Shown: positions 7,655 to 20,030, counted from the first letter of the stretch. The stretch is 64,000 nucleotides of DNA from Microbacterium invictum (GCF_034421375.1 NZ_CP139779.1:2046001-2110000), one strand, 5' to 3'. Numbers and translations: made by a program. The notes: a model not told the origin generated them from the letters alone.

Positions 7655-8433
7655 CGGGAGCAGAGCCCGTGCACGCCACCGCACCGGCGGGTCGATGGGT
7701 GACCGAGGTCATCCCGACCTCTCTCGAACGCGTCGACACGACGACCGAGACCTCGGCGGAGTGGATGGCGCGGCGATACCGCCGCGCAGAGGAATCGTTC
7801 GTCCGACTGAACATGGTCACCACGCTCACCGGGTCGTCCGCGGGTGAGGACGGCTCGAGCACGTCGATCAGCTCCCGCGTGGACAGACTGATCCTCGGCG
7901 CGATCCGTCGCGAGGCCGACGTGGTCGTCGTGGGGGCCGAGACCGTCCGCGCCGAGGGCTCGATGTTGCCGAAAACCGCGAGGATGGCGATCGTGACGGC
8001 TTCGGGCGACCTCGGCGGCGGATCACTCCGACGGCGCGACGGTCTGGACGCGCCGCCCGCCCTGGTCCTGTGCCGCCCCGAACATGCGGCGCGAGTGGCT
8101 GCAGCGATCGGCGACGCGCCGGCCGACATCGTCGCCGTCGCCTCGTCCGACGCCGCGACACCGGACGACGCCGCGCGACTGCACCCCGCCGACATCGTGC
8201 GGGCGCTGCGCGAGCGGGGGCTCGCGCGCATCGTCTGCGAAGGCGGCGCGGGCCTGGCAACGCAGTTCGTCGCGTCGGGGGTCGTCGACGAGGTCTGCGT
8301 CACCGTCTCGCCGCTCCTCGCGCCGGTGCACCATCCCTTCCTCTCCCTCACCGCGTCGGTGACGGCGGAGGTGACGGGGATGCTGGTCGACGACGCCGGC
8401 TTCAGCTATCGGCGTCTGGCGATCCGCCGCTGA
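7651..8433 (+). CDS. RibD C-terminal/dihydrofolate reductase-like protein
   Basis: A 260-residue protein of the pyrimidine reductase (RibD C-terminal) superfamily. Visible family features are the NMVTTLTGS strand near 52-60, VVVVGAETVRAEG, and the C-terminal IVCEGGAGLATQFVASGVVDEV. The superfamily uses NADPH to reduce a riboflavin-pathway intermediate or related pterins, but this stand-alone copy has no rib genes nearby, so its substrate is unknown. It overlaps sufE by ATGA and its 3' end overlaps the opposing hydrolase gene by 32 bases. Confidence 0.82.
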   Translation: MTGAEPVHATAPAGRWVTEVIPTSLERVDTTTETSAEWMARRYRRAEESFVRLNMVTTLTGSSAGEDGSSTSISSRVDRLILGAIRREADVVVVGAETVRAEGSMLPKTARMAIVTASGDLGGGSLRRRDGLDAPPALVLCRPEHAARVAAAIGDAPADIVAVASSDAATPDDAARLHPADIVRALRERGLARIVCEGGAGLATQFVASGVVDEVCVTVSPLLAPVHHPFLSLTASVTAEVTGMLVDDAGFSYRRLAIRR

Positions 8434-9691
8434 GCTCCGACGCGCCGTCCGCCCCGTCTTCGGGCCGGACGCTGTCGAGGTCGCGGCTCAGATCATGACG
8501 CCCGAGCCACGATCGGATGGCCGTGCTCCAGCGCTCCTGGTCGTAGTTCCAGAGCTTGGTGTGCCGCGCGACGTCGAAGACGATGAGTTCGACCAGGTCC
8601 GGCCGCGCCACCACGAGATCGTGCGAGGCGTCGGAGGGCACGAACCCGTCGTCGTCGCTGTGCAGGATGAGGATCGGATGCCGCAGTTCGCTCGCTCGCG
8701 CCACCACGTCCAGCTGATCGAAGGGGATCGGCCCGCCGGTGCGGGTCAGGGGCGTCGTCCACTCGCTGGCGAGCGCCCCGAGGGCGAGGCCCGTCACGGG
8801 GGCGGGCAGGCCCATCAGCTTCGCCTGGTAGGTGAGCACGATCCGCCAATCGATGACGGGCGACTCGAGGATCAGGCCGGCGATCACCTGCCGGTGGGGG
8901 GAGTTCAGCGAGACCTGCAGTGCGATCGCCCCGCCCATCGACCACCCCATGAGGATGATGCGCTGGGCGCCCCGGCGGCGGGCGAACCCCACGGCGGCGT
9001 CGACGTCGCGCCACTCGGTGGCCCCGAGCGCGTAGGTTCCCGTTCGGCTGCGAGGCGCCTCGCCGTCGTTGCGGTACGAGACGACGAGGGAGGTGATTCC
9101 GAGCGCGTGGAACACCGGCACCGCGCGGAGGCACTCCGAGCGGGTGGTGCCGCGTCCATGGATCTGGATGACCCAGGTCTCGGGCATCTCTCCGGACGCC
9201 TCAGCGGGGAAGAGCCACGCGGGGCACGGACCGACGCCTGAGCCGATGAGCTCGGCGGAGAACGGCAGGTGCAGCTCTTCCGGGCGCTCGTAGTACCACC
9301 CGCTGAACGCGGCGTCGGGGGCGACCCCCGCTCCGGGCGGAACGTGCGTGAGGAGCTTGCGGCGGACGCTGAGGGCGTCTTCGTCCAGCACCGAGCCGAG
9401 CTTGAGATAGCCGGTGTCGCCGCCGGTGATCAGTCCGTAGCGGCCCGGCAGCACGGTGTCGTCGGTGCGCGAGAGCGTGATGGTCTGCGCAGCGGGATCG
9501 ACGGCGAGGATGCGGGTGTCGGCGACGCGCGCGGCCGGGGTCACCACCCGACGGGCGACCCGGACCGAGACGATCCCGAGCACACCCGCGGCGGCGGCGA
9601 GTGCAGCGCTGAGGATCGCGGCGGCGGCCCTCACTCCCCGTGCGAAGCCGGGTGTGGCCCCGGTGGGTGCGGCGCGCCTGGAGTCGACCAT
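8402..9691 (-). CDS. Alpha/beta hydrolase, membrane-anchored
   Basis: A 429-residue protein. Residues about 20-50 form one hydrophobic segment (an uncleaved anchor or signal sequence), followed by about 130 residues of a beta-rich region and then an alpha/beta hydrolase domain. The nucleophile elbow is GWSMGGA, the acid is in SDDDGFV and the histidine is in VARHTKLW. The substrate is unknown. It resembles actinobacterial serine hydrolases that act outside the membrane. Its 3' end overlaps the RibD-like gene and its start faces the DUF3000 gene across a 25-base divergent promoter. Confidence 0.85.
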   Translation of the reverse strand: MVDSRRAAPTGATPGFARGVRAAAAILSAALAAAAGVLGIVSVRVARRVVTPAARVADTRILAVDPAAQTITLSRTDDTVLPGRYGLITGGDTGYLKLGSVLDEDALSVRRKLLTHVPPGAGVAPDAAFSGWYYERPEELHLPFSAELIGSGVGPCPAWLFPAEASGEMPETWVIQIHGRGTTRSECLRAVPVFHALGITSLVVSYRNDGEAPRSRTGTYALGATEWRDVDAAVGFARRRGAQRIILMGWSMGGAIALQVSLNSPHRQVIAGLILESPVIDWRIVLTYQAKLMGLPAPVTGLALGALASEWTTPLTRTGGPIPFDQLDVVARASELRHPILILHSDDDGFVPSDASHDLVVARPDLVELIVFDVARHTKLWNYDQERWSTAIRSWLGRHDLSRDLDSVRPEDGADGASELSGGSPDADS

Positions 9692-9700
9692 CGAGCGATC

Positions 9701-9710
9701 ACTCTAGTCT
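9701..9710. promoter_or_regulatory. Compact divergent promoter between hydrolase and DUF3000 genes
   Basis: The plus strand has TAGTCT (9705-9710), then 6 bases, then the GTG of the DUF3000 gene, giving a leaderless mRNA. The minus strand has TAGAGT (9706-9701), 9 bases before the ATG of the hydrolase. The two hexamers overlap, so both genes may be read from one symmetric element. Confidence 0.5.
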
Positions 9711-9716
9711 GTCCGC

Positions 9717-10304
9717 GTGGCTGACCAAGGATCCCCCGCGGCGACGGCGTTCACCCGCGCTGCGGAGGCCGTGCGCGCGACGTCGTTCCGAGAGGACTTC
9801 GCCGTGCGCGAGATCCCCGCGCCCGCGGGCCTCGCGCCCGACGCGATCGCGCTCGCCGGCGATGTGCGCCCGGAGGATGACGGCGTGGACTCGCCGTACG
9901 GAACGGGCCGCTTCATTCTGCTCCACGACGAATCCGAGCCGGCGGCATGGGGGGGCGCGTGGCGGGTCGTCTGCTTCGCGCAGGCGCCCCTCGAGCCCGA
10001 CATCGGTGTCGATCCGCTGCTCGCGGACGTCGCCTGGTCGTGGCTGATCGACGCGCTCGACTCCCGTCACGCGGCGTATCACTCGGCGTCGGGAACGGCG
10101 ACCAAGACACTTTCCAAGGGCTTCGGATCGCTCGCCGACGAGGGGGACGGCGCCCAGATCGAGCTTCGCGCATCGTGGTCGCCGGACGGCGACATGACCG
10201 GACATGTGGAAGCCTGGAGCGAATTGGTCTGCATGCTCGCCGGGCTCCCGCCGGGGTCGGAGGGCATTGCGGTCTTCGGTCCCCGGAGGACGATGCGTGG
10301 CTGA
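9717..10304 (+). CDS. DUF3000 domain-containing protein
   Basis: A 195-residue conserved actinobacterial protein of unknown function. It is recognised by the pattern FAVREIPAPAGLAPDAIALAG, the RFILLHD strand, and WSWLIDALDSRHAAYHSASGTATKTLS. The family is almost always encoded directly upstream of ribonuclease D, as here; the two genes overlap by 8 bases, so they are translated from one mRNA. The GTG start is fixed by TAGTCT six bases upstream. No membrane segment or catalytic motif is apparent. Confidence 0.9.
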   Translation: MADQGSPAATAFTRAAEAVRATSFREDFAVREIPAPAGLAPDAIALAGDVRPEDDGVDSPYGTGRFILLHDESEPAAWGGAWRVVCFAQAPLEPDIGVDPLLADVAWSWLIDALDSRHAAYHSASGTATKTLSKGFGSLADEGDGAQIELRASWSPDGDMTGHVEAWSELVCMLAGLPPGSEGIAVFGPRRTMRG

Positions 10305-11496
10305 GTACACCGTGATCGCCGACGAGGCGTCGTTCGCGCGCGCCGTCTCGACGCTCCGCGACGCCGACGGCCCGGTCGCCGTCGACGTGGAGCGGGCCTC
10401 GGGCTTCCGCTACTCCCAGCGCGCGTACCTCATCCAGGTCTTTCGCCGTGGCGCCGGAGTCCACCTGTTCGACCCGCCCGTCCTGGAGGACTTCTCACCG
10501 CTGCAGGAGGCGATCGGCAGCGCCGAGTGGGTGCTGCACGCCGCCAGCCAGGATCTGCCCTCGCTGCGCGAACGGGGGCTCGAACCGACCGAGATGTTCG
10601 ACACCGAGCTCGCGGCGCGACTTCTGGGGCACGAGCGCGTCGGCCTCGGCGCCGTCGTCGAGGACACCCTCGGCATCAGCCTGGCCAAGGCCCACAGCGC
10701 CGCGGACTGGTCGACCCGGCCTCTCCCCGACTCGTGGCTGGAGTACGCCGCCCTCGATGTCGTCCACCTCATCGACGTCCGAGACGCCCTCGCCGCGGAG
10801 CTGGCGGAGCAGGGCAAGACCGAGTTCGCCCGACAGGAGTTCGCCGCTGTGCTCGCCCGCGAGCCCAAGCCGTCGCGCGACGATCCGTGGCGGCGCCTCA
10901 GCGGGCTGCACACCGTTCGCGGACGCCGGGCGCTCGCTGTCGCCCGCGCCCTCTGGACGGCCCGCGAGGAGTATGCCCGCGAGCAGGATGTCGCACCCGG
11001 GCGGCTCGTCCCGGATCGGGCGCTCGTCGCCGCCATCCGTGCCGATCCGGCCTCCAAGCACGAGCTGGCCGGCGTCAAGGACTTCACCGGGCGGGCCAGC
11101 CGCAGTCAGCTCGACCGCTGGTGGAACGCCATCCAGGAGGGTCGCGCGACGACGGACCTCCCGCCCGACCGACTGCCGAGCACCGACACCATCCCGCCCC
11201 CGCGCGCGTGGCCCGACCGCAATCCCGCGGCCGACGCCCGGCTGAAGGCCGCCCGCCCGGTCGTGGAGGCGCGGGCCGCCGAGCTGTCGATGCCGACCGA
11301 GAACCTGCTGACCCCCGAGCTCCTGCGCCGCGTCGCGTGGTCGCCGCCCGCGGAGGTCACTGCCGAGCGGATCGGGGAGTCCCTGGCATCCCTCGGAGCA
11401 CGAGCCTGGCAGATTGACCAGACTGCACAGATCATCGCCGATGCCTTTGTGGAATCCGTGCAAAGCGCCGCAATGCCCCCGGAGAGCACTTCGTAG
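10297..11496 (+). CDS. rnd: Ribonuclease D family 3'-5' exonuclease with HRDC domain
   Basis: A 399-residue DEDD-type exoribonuclease. The catalytic acids are in AVDVERASG (motif I), AASQDLPSL (motif II) and YAALDVVHL (motif III, with the Tyr). An HRDC nucleic-acid-binding domain follows at about 210-290, then a basic C-terminal region. RNase D trims the 3' ends of tRNAs and other structured RNAs. The GTG start has GGAGGA six bases upstream and lies 8 bases inside the DUF3000 gene. Longer in-frame extensions upstream overlap DUF3000 and are not credible. Confidence 0.92.
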   Translation: MAEYTVIADEASFARAVSTLRDADGPVAVDVERASGFRYSQRAYLIQVFRRGAGVHLFDPPVLEDFSPLQEAIGSAEWVLHAASQDLPSLRERGLEPTEMFDTELAARLLGHERVGLGAVVEDTLGISLAKAHSAADWSTRPLPDSWLEYAALDVVHLIDVRDALAAELAEQGKTEFARQEFAAVLAREPKPSRDDPWRRLSGLHTVRGRRALAVARALWTAREEYAREQDVAPGRLVPDRALVAAIRADPASKHELAGVKDFTGRASRSQLDRWWNAIQEGRATTDLPPDRLPSTDTIPPPRAWPDRNPAADARLKAARPVVEARAAELSMPTENLLTPELLRRVAWSPPAEVTAERIGESLASLGARAWQIDQTAQIIADAFVESVQSAAMPPESTS

Positions 11497-11571
11497 GTTG
11501 CGCCCAACCGATTCCGCGCGGTTTCGGGGGCCCTCCTACGCTCGCAGCATCCCTGATCTTTGGAGGCTTAA

Positions 11572-12777
11572 GTGGCCGAGCTTTCGGACGTCTTCTTCGT
11601 CGACGGTATGCGTACCCCCTTCGGGCGCGCCGGCGAGAAGGGCATGTACTGGAACACCCGGGCTGATGATCTCGCCGTGAAGGCGACCATCGGGCTCATG
11701 GAACGCAATCCTTCGGTGCCGAAGGACCGCATCGACGACGTCGCCATCGCGGCGACATCACAGACCGGCGACCAGGGCCTCACCCTCGGTCGCAGCGTCG
11801 CCCTCCTCGCGGGTCTCCCCCAGACCGTCCCGGGCCTGGCGATCGACCGGATGTGCGCCGGCGCGATGACGAGCGTCACCACGATGGGCGCGTCCATCGG
11901 CGTCGGGATGTACGACCTTGCCCTCGCCGGCGGTGTCGAGCACATGGGTCACCACCCCATCGGCGGCAACGCCGACCCGAATCCCCGCTTCGTCGCGGAG
12001 AAGATGGTCGACCCCGGGGCCCTGAACATGGGCGTGACTGCGGAGCGGATCTTCGACCGGTTCCCGCACCTGACCAAGGAGCGCTCGGACCGCTACGGCA
12101 TGCTGAGCCAGCACAAGGTGCAGGCCGCCTACGACGCCGGGAAGATCCAGTCCGACCTGGTGCCGGTGGCCATCAAGGGCGCCGACGGCGCCTGGGGTCT
12201 CGCGACCGAGGACGAAGGCCGGCGCCCGCAGACGACCATGGCTGACCTCGCTGGGCTGAAGACTCCGTTCCGCCCCCACGGGCGCGTCACGGCAGGCACT
12301 TCGTCGCCCCTCACCGACGGCGCGACCATGTCGCTCCTCGCCGGCGGCGCGGCGGTGAAGGAGCTCGGGCTCCGCCCCAAGATGCGGATGGTCTCGTTCG
12401 GCTTCGCCGGAGTCCAGCCCGAGATCATGGGCATCGGTCCGATCCCCTCCACCGAGAAGGCCCTCTCCCGGGCCGGGCTGAAGATCGACGACATCGGGCT
12501 GTTCGAACTCAACGAGGCCTTCGCGATCCAGGTCATCTCCTTCCTCGATCACTTCGGGATCGCCGACGACGACCCGCGCGTCAACCCCTGGGGCGGGGCG
12601 ATCGCCTTCGGGCACCCGCTGGCCGCGTCGGGCGTCCGCCTGATGATCCAGCTCGCCGCCCAGTTCGCCGAGCGTCCCGATGTCCGCTACGGCCTGATCG
12701 CCATGTGCGTCGGGCTCGGGCAGGGCGGTTCCGTCATCTGGGAGAACCCCCACTACGACGGCAAGAAGCGCAAGTAA
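11572..12777 (+). CDS. Acetyl-CoA acyltransferase (thiolase)
   Basis: A 401-residue thiolase for the last step of beta-oxidation. Catalytic residues are visible: the nucleophilic Cys in DRMCAGAMTS near 92, the NEAF motif, the His in AFGHPLAASG, and the second Cys in MCVGLGQGG near the C-terminus. The GTG start has GGAGGC about 7 bases upstream. A TACGCT -10 candidate lies at 11537-11542. It is followed after 12 bases by the multifunctional FadJ-type protein; the pair corresponds to the two subunits of a bacterial trifunctional beta-oxidation complex. Confidence 0.93.
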   Translation: MAELSDVFFVDGMRTPFGRAGEKGMYWNTRADDLAVKATIGLMERNPSVPKDRIDDVAIAATSQTGDQGLTLGRSVALLAGLPQTVPGLAIDRMCAGAMTSVTTMGASIGVGMYDLALAGGVEHMGHHPIGGNADPNPRFVAEKMVDPGALNMGVTAERIFDRFPHLTKERSDRYGMLSQHKVQAAYDAGKIQSDLVPVAIKGADGAWGLATEDEGRRPQTTMADLAGLKTPFRPHGRVTAGTSSPLTDGATMSLLAGGAAVKELGLRPKMRMVSFGFAGVQPEIMGIGPIPSTEKALSRAGLKIDDIGLFELNEAFAIQVISFLDHFGIADDDPRVNPWGGAIAFGHPLAASGVRLMIQLAAQFAERPDVRYGLIAMCVGLGQGGSVIWENPHYDGKKRK

Positions 12778-12789
12778 GGGCAGGCAGCG

Positions 12790-14937
12790 ATGACCGACTA
12801 CACCGAGATCGATTTCTCCCCTCTGTCCGCCCTGTCCGGCGACGAGGTCGTCACGCACTCCCCCGTCAGCGACATCCGCCTGCCATCCGGCATGGTCCTC
12901 GCCCTCATCACCCTCGACAACGGTCGCGATCACACCCGCCCGAACACGCTCGGACCGGCGACGCTGACCGAGCTCGGCGCGACACTCGACACGCTGCAGA
13001 AGAGAGCGGATGCCGGCGAGATCGACGCCGTCGGGATCACCGGCAAGCAGTACATCCTGGCCGCCGGCGCCGACCTCAGCGACATCACGAAGGTGGATTC
13101 GCGAGACACCGCTCGCCTGGTGGCCCAGCTCGGTCACCATGTGCTGGGTCGGCTCTCCGATCTCGGGGTCCCCTCGTTCGCCTTCGTCAACGGCCTCGCC
13201 CTGGGCGGCGGACTCGAGATCGCTCTGAACTCGACGTACCGCACCGTCGACGCGTCGGCCGCCGCGATCGCGCTCCCCGAGGTGTTCCTGGGGATCATCC
13301 CGGGCTGGGGCGGCGCCTACCTGCTGCCGAATCTCATCGGCATCGAGAACGCACTCGAGGTCGTGATCTCCAACCCGCTCAAGCAGAACCGGATGCTCAA
13401 GCCCCAGCAGGCGTTCGACTACGGGATCGTGGACGCGATCTTCCCGGCGGCGAACTTCCTGGAGGATTCGCTGCGCTGGGCCGACGCGGTCCTCGGCGGT
13501 CGCAAGGTCGAGCGCAAGAACGAGCCGGGCAAGATCGAGCGGCTGACCAAGTGGCCGATCGCGATCAAGATGGCGCGGGGCATGCTCGAATCCAAGATCG
13601 GCACCGTTCCGCGATCGCCGTATGTCGCTCTCGATCTGCTCGACAAGGCAAAGTCGGGCACGAAGGCCGATGGATTCGCCCGTGAGGACGAAGCCCTCGC
13701 CGACCTCGTCGTGGGCGATCAGTTCGCCGCGTCGATGTACGCGTTCGACCTGGTCCAGAAGCGCGCCAAGCGGCCGGTCGGCGCACCCGACAAGGCACTG
13801 GCGAAGAAGGTGACCAAGGTCGGAGTCATCGGCGCCGGCCTCATGGCGAGCCAGTTCGCGCTGCTGTTCGTCCGCAAGCTCCAGGTGCCCGTCCTCATCA
13901 CCGACCTCGACCAGGCACGCGTCGACAAGGGCGTGGCCTACATCCACGACGAGATCGGCAAGCTCGAAGCCAAGGGGCGCCTGGACGCCGACACCGCCAA
14001 CCGGCTGCGGGCACTGGTGACCGGGACGACGGACAAGACCCTGTACGCGGACTGCGACTTCGTGATCGAGGCGGTCTTCGAAGAGGTCGGCGTCAAGCAG
14101 GCCGTCTTCGCCGAGATCGAGGCGGTCGTCGCCGAGGATGCGATCCTCGCGACCAACACCTCGTCGCTGTCGGTCGAGGAGATCGGCGCCACTCTGGCCC
14201 ACCCCGAGCGGCTCGTCGGATTCCACTTCTTCAATCCGGTCGCCGTCATGCCGCTCATCGAGGTGGTGACGACCCCGAAGACCTCGGAGGCGGCCTTGTC
14301 GACCGCCTTCGTCGTCGCCAAGGGCCTCGGGAAGAACGCCGTGCTCACGGCGGATGCACCCGGGTTCGTCGTGAACCGGCTTCTGGCGAAGGTCATGGGC
14401 GAGGCCGCCCGCGCGGTCTACGAGGGGACCCCCGTCGCCGAGGTCGAGAAGGCCTTTGCGCCGCTCGGACTCCCCATGGGTCCGTTCCAGCTGATCGACC
14501 TCGTGGGATGGAAGGTCGCCGCGCACGTGCAGGACACAATGGTCCGGGCCTTTCCGAATCGCTTCTACGCGAACGAGAACTTCCACGCCCTGGCGGAGCT
14601 CTCCGAGGTCGTCGAGAAAGACAAGTCGGGCCGGGTCACCGGGTTCACCAAAGCGGCCGAGAAGGTGCTGAAGGGACAGGTCGGCGACAGCCCCGCCTCG
14701 GCGGAGACGATCCTCGCGCGGGTGCAGGACGGCCTCGCACAGGAGATCCGCATCATGCTCGACGAGAAGGTCGTTCCGGCGGTCGAGGACATCGATCTCT
14801 GCCTGATCCTCGGCGCGGGGTGGCCCTTCATCGACGGCGGCGCCTCTCCGTACCTGGACCGTGAGGGAGCGTCGGAACGGGTCTTCGGAGACACGTTCCA
14901 CCACCCGCCCATCCGCGGCGTGGCCTCGCGCGGCTGA
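12790..14937 (+). CDS. Multifunctional enoyl-CoA hydratase/3-hydroxyacyl-CoA dehydrogenase
   Basis: A 715-residue FadB/FadJ-type protein. Residues about 20-260 form the enoyl-CoA hydratase domain (oxyanion-hole LGGGLEIALNS, PEVFLGIIPGWGG). From about 340 comes the dehydrogenase domain with the NAD-binding GVIGAGLMASQ, catalytic VGFHFFNPVAVMPL, and the APGFVVNRLL domain junction. It converts enoyl-CoA to 3-ketoacyl-CoA for the thiolase encoded just upstream. The operon ends in a 23-bp perfect hairpin. The symbol could be fadB or fadJ; the sequence alone does not decide. Confidence 0.92.
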   Translation: MTDYTEIDFSPLSALSGDEVVTHSPVSDIRLPSGMVLALITLDNGRDHTRPNTLGPATLTELGATLDTLQKRADAGEIDAVGITGKQYILAAGADLSDITKVDSRDTARLVAQLGHHVLGRLSDLGVPSFAFVNGLALGGGLEIALNSTYRTVDASAAAIALPEVFLGIIPGWGGAYLLPNLIGIENALEVVISNPLKQNRMLKPQQAFDYGIVDAIFPAANFLEDSLRWADAVLGGRKVERKNEPGKIERLTKWPIAIKMARGMLESKIGTVPRSPYVALDLLDKAKSGTKADGFAREDEALADLVVGDQFAASMYAFDLVQKRAKRPVGAPDKALAKKVTKVGVIGAGLMASQFALLFVRKLQVPVLITDLDQARVDKGVAYIHDEIGKLEAKGRLDADTANRLRALVTGTTDKTLYADCDFVIEAVFEEVGVKQAVFAEIEAVVAEDAILATNTSSLSVEEIGATLAHPERLVGFHFFNPVAVMPLIEVVTTPKTSEAALSTAFVVAKGLGKNAVLTADAPGFVVNRLLAKVMGEAARAVYEGTPVAEVEKAFAPLGLPMGPFQLIDLVGWKVAAHVQDTMVRAFPNRFYANENFHALAELSEVVEKDKSGRVTGFTKAAEKVLKGQVGDSPASAETILARVQDGLAQEIRIMLDEKVVPAVEDIDLCLILGAGWPFIDGGASPYLDREGASERVFGDTFHHPPIRGVASRG

Positions 14938-14947
14938 CCGTCGTACG

Positions 14948-14994
14948 GCGTGTAAGAAGGCCCCCAGCCGACGGCTGGGGGCCTTCTTACACGC
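14948..14994. terminator. Bidirectional terminator, 23-bp perfect stem
   Basis: Positions 14948-14970 pair perfectly with 14972-14994 around a single central A (in practice a small loop). There is no T run, but the outer stem is AAGAAG/CTTCTT. It lies between the convergent fadJ-type gene and dxs, 7-11 bases from both stop codons, and should end transcripts in both directions. Confidence 0.8.
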
Positions 14995-15001
14995 GAGCGG
15001 G

Positions 15002-16960
15002 TCAGCTGTCGGCGTCGGAGAGGCGAGCCGGCTCGGCCAGCCACACGGAGGAGTCGTCGCCGCTCGGACGCGCGACGGGGATACGCGTGCCGAGAACCTG
15101 CGAAACGACGTCCTGAGCGATCTTGGCCGCCGTGAGGCCGGCATCCTCCAGGATCTGGTCACGGCTGGCGTGATCGATGAACTCGTCCGGAAGCCCGAGC
15201 TCGTCCACGGCGGTGTCGACGCCCGACTCGCGCAGCACCTGCCGGACGCGCGTGCCGATCCCGCCGACGCGGATGCCGTCCTCGATCGTGATCACGAGGC
15301 GGTGCGAGGCGGCGAGGTCGATGATGGAGGGTTGCACGGGGATCGCCCAGCGCGGGTCGATGACGGTGGCGCCGATGCCCTGCGCGCGCAGCCGATCGGC
15401 GACATCCATCGCCAGGTGGGCCATGGGTCCGATACCGATGATGAGGACGTCCTGCGCATCGGAGCGGGCGAGGACGTCCACGCCATCGGCGAGGCGCTCG
15501 ATCGCCGGCAGATCGGGACTGACGTCCCCCTTCGGGAATCGGATGACGGTGGGCGCGTCCTCCACCTGCACCGCCTCACGGAACTCCTCGCGCAGTCGCT
15601 CCGCGTCCCGCGGTGCGGCGATGCGGATGTGCGGCACGATCTGCAGCATGGCGAGGTCCCACATGCCGTGGTGGCTGGGGCCGTCGGGTCCCGTCACGCC
15701 GGCGCGATCGAGGACGAACGTGACGCCGGCGCGGTGCAGCGCGACATCCATCATCACCTGGTCGAAGGCGCGGTTCATGAACGTCGCGTAGATGGCCACC
15801 ACCGGGTGCAGGCCGCCGAAGGCGAGTCCTGCCGCGGAGGCGGCGGCGTGCTGCTCGGCGATGCCGACGTCGTAGACCCGCTCGGGGAATCGCTGCGCGA
15901 AGGGCAGCATCCCGGTCGGGCGGAGCATCGCGGCCGTCATCCCGATGATCTCGGGACGCTCCTCGCCGACGGCGACGAGCTCCTCGGCGAAGACGTCGGT
16001 CCACGCCGTTCCCGAACCGCCGCCCAGCGGTTCGCCCGTGACCGGGTCGATGCGGCCGACGGCATGGAACTGGTCGGCTTCGTCGTTGCGGGCCGGCTCG
16101 TAGCCGCGGCCCTTCTCGGTGATCGCATGCACGATGACCGGCGCCCCGTGCGACTTCGCCAGCTCCAGCGTCTCGATGAGCGCCTCGAGGTCGTGACCGT
16201 CGACGGGACCGAGGTACTTTATGTCGAGATTGGAATACAACGCCTCGTTGTTGATGAAGCGCGCGAGAAACCCGTGGGTTCCCCCCCGGACACCGCGATA
16301 GAGCGCGCGGGCGGCGGGCCCGAGGCGGCGGAAGAGATCGGCCGATCCACGGGCCAGGGTCTCGTAGCCCTCGGTCGTGCGAACCCGGTTGAGGAAGCGG
16401 GCCATTCCGCCAATGGTCGGTGCGTACGAGCGGCCGTTGTCGTTGACGATGATGACCAGGTTCCGGTCGTTGTCGTCGGTGATGTTGTTGAGCGCCTCCC
16501 AGGTCATCCCGCCGGTGAGGGAGCCGTCTCCGACGACGGCGACGACGTGGCGGTCACGACGACCGGTGCGACTGAGCGCCCGGGAGACGCCGTCGGCCCA
16601 GCTGAGCGAGCTCGACGCATGGGAGGACTCGACGACGTCGTGGACGCTCTCCGAGCGCTGCGGGTAACCCGCCAGGCCTCCCCGCGACCGCAGGCCTGAG
16701 AAGTTCTGACGCCCGGTCAGGAGCTTGTGCACATAGGACTGGTGCCCGGTGTCGAAGATCACGGGGTCGTGGGGTGAGTCGAACACCCGGTGCAGGGCGA
16801 TCGTGAGCTCCACGGCGCCCAGGTTCGGACCGAGGTGGCCGCCCGTGCGGGAGACGTTGTCGACCAGGAACGCGCGGATCTCCGCGGCCAGTTCGTTGAG
16901 CTGCTCGATGCTGAGCCCGTCGAGGTCACGAGGGGTCGAGATCGTGTCGAGGATCGCCAC
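15002..16960 (-). CDS. dxs: 1-deoxy-D-xylulose-5-phosphate synthase
   Basis: A 652-residue thiamine-diphosphate enzyme for the first step of the MEP isoprenoid pathway (pyruvate + glyceraldehyde 3-phosphate). Visible features are the N-terminal GGHLGPNLGAVELT, the ThDP-binding VVGDGSLTGG, the YLGPVDGHD motif, and the transketolase pyrimidine domain with DRAGVTGPDGPSHHG. The start is the GTG preceded by AAAGGAGACCG, an excellent ribosome-binding site; the frame is open further upstream but lacks one. It is a single gene between the fadJ hairpin and the acnA terminator. Confidence 0.95.
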   Translation of the reverse strand: MAILDTISTPRDLDGLSIEQLNELAAEIRAFLVDNVSRTGGHLGPNLGAVELTIALHRVFDSPHDPVIFDTGHQSYVHKLLTGRQNFSGLRSRGGLAGYPQRSESVHDVVESSHASSSLSWADGVSRALSRTGRRDRHVVAVVGDGSLTGGMTWEALNNITDDNDRNLVIIVNDNGRSYAPTIGGMARFLNRVRTTEGYETLARGSADLFRRLGPAARALYRGVRGGTHGFLARFINNEALYSNLDIKYLGPVDGHDLEALIETLELAKSHGAPVIVHAITEKGRGYEPARNDEADQFHAVGRIDPVTGEPLGGGSGTAWTDVFAEELVAVGEERPEIIGMTAAMLRPTGMLPFAQRFPERVYDVGIAEQHAAASAAGLAFGGLHPVVAIYATFMNRAFDQVMMDVALHRAGVTFVLDRAGVTGPDGPSHHGMWDLAMLQIVPHIRIAAPRDAERLREEFREAVQVEDAPTVIRFPKGDVSPDLPAIERLADGVDVLARSDAQDVLIIGIGPMAHLAMDVADRLRAQGIGATVIDPRWAIPVQPSIIDLAASHRLVITIEDGIRVGGIGTRVRQVLRESGVDTAVDELGLPDEFIDHASRDQILEDAGLTAAKIAQDVVSQVLGTRIPVARPSGDDSSVWLAEPARLSDADS

Positions 16961-17054
16961 CGGTCTCCTTTCGCCGGGCGATCCGTCGTCCCCGGACGAG
17001 GAGACGGATGCGCGTGGTGCGATTCTAGCGCCGCCCGGGATCGGCACGACGCGG

Positions 17055-17090
17055 AAGCGCCCGACCGGATTCGATGCCGGCCGGGCGCTT
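17055..17090 (-). terminator. Terminator of acnA
   Basis: A 9-bp stem AAGCGCCCG / CGGGCGCTT encloses an inner CCGG/CCGG pairing. It starts about 11 bases after the acnA stop codon. The T run is short, as is common in this GC-rich DNA. Confidence 0.55.
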
Positions 17091-17100
17091 TCCGAGCGAC

Positions 17101-19923
<2,823 letters not shown>

Positions 19924-20030
19924 GTGTGTCTCCTTCGTCGGCCGCGAGGACGCGAGCAGTCCCCGCATCCCCATCTTCGCTGGCCGTCGGTGTGGCGGCT
20001 AGCAAGGCGAGCCTTAGCCCGCGACGCACA

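Noticed and set aside
11758..15162. Open frame of more than 1100 codons on the minus strand opposite the thiolase and FadJ-type genes
   Set aside because: The product is the typical charged, repetitive shadow of GC-rich genes; both genes on the other strand have complete catalytic motifs. It also crosses the terminator hairpin.
20000..20018. Iron box (DtxR/IdeR) upstream of acnA
   Set aside because: AAGGC-GA-GCCTT is a perfect small inverted repeat, but it matches the 19-bp DtxR/IdeR consensus at only about half of its positions and has the wrong centre.
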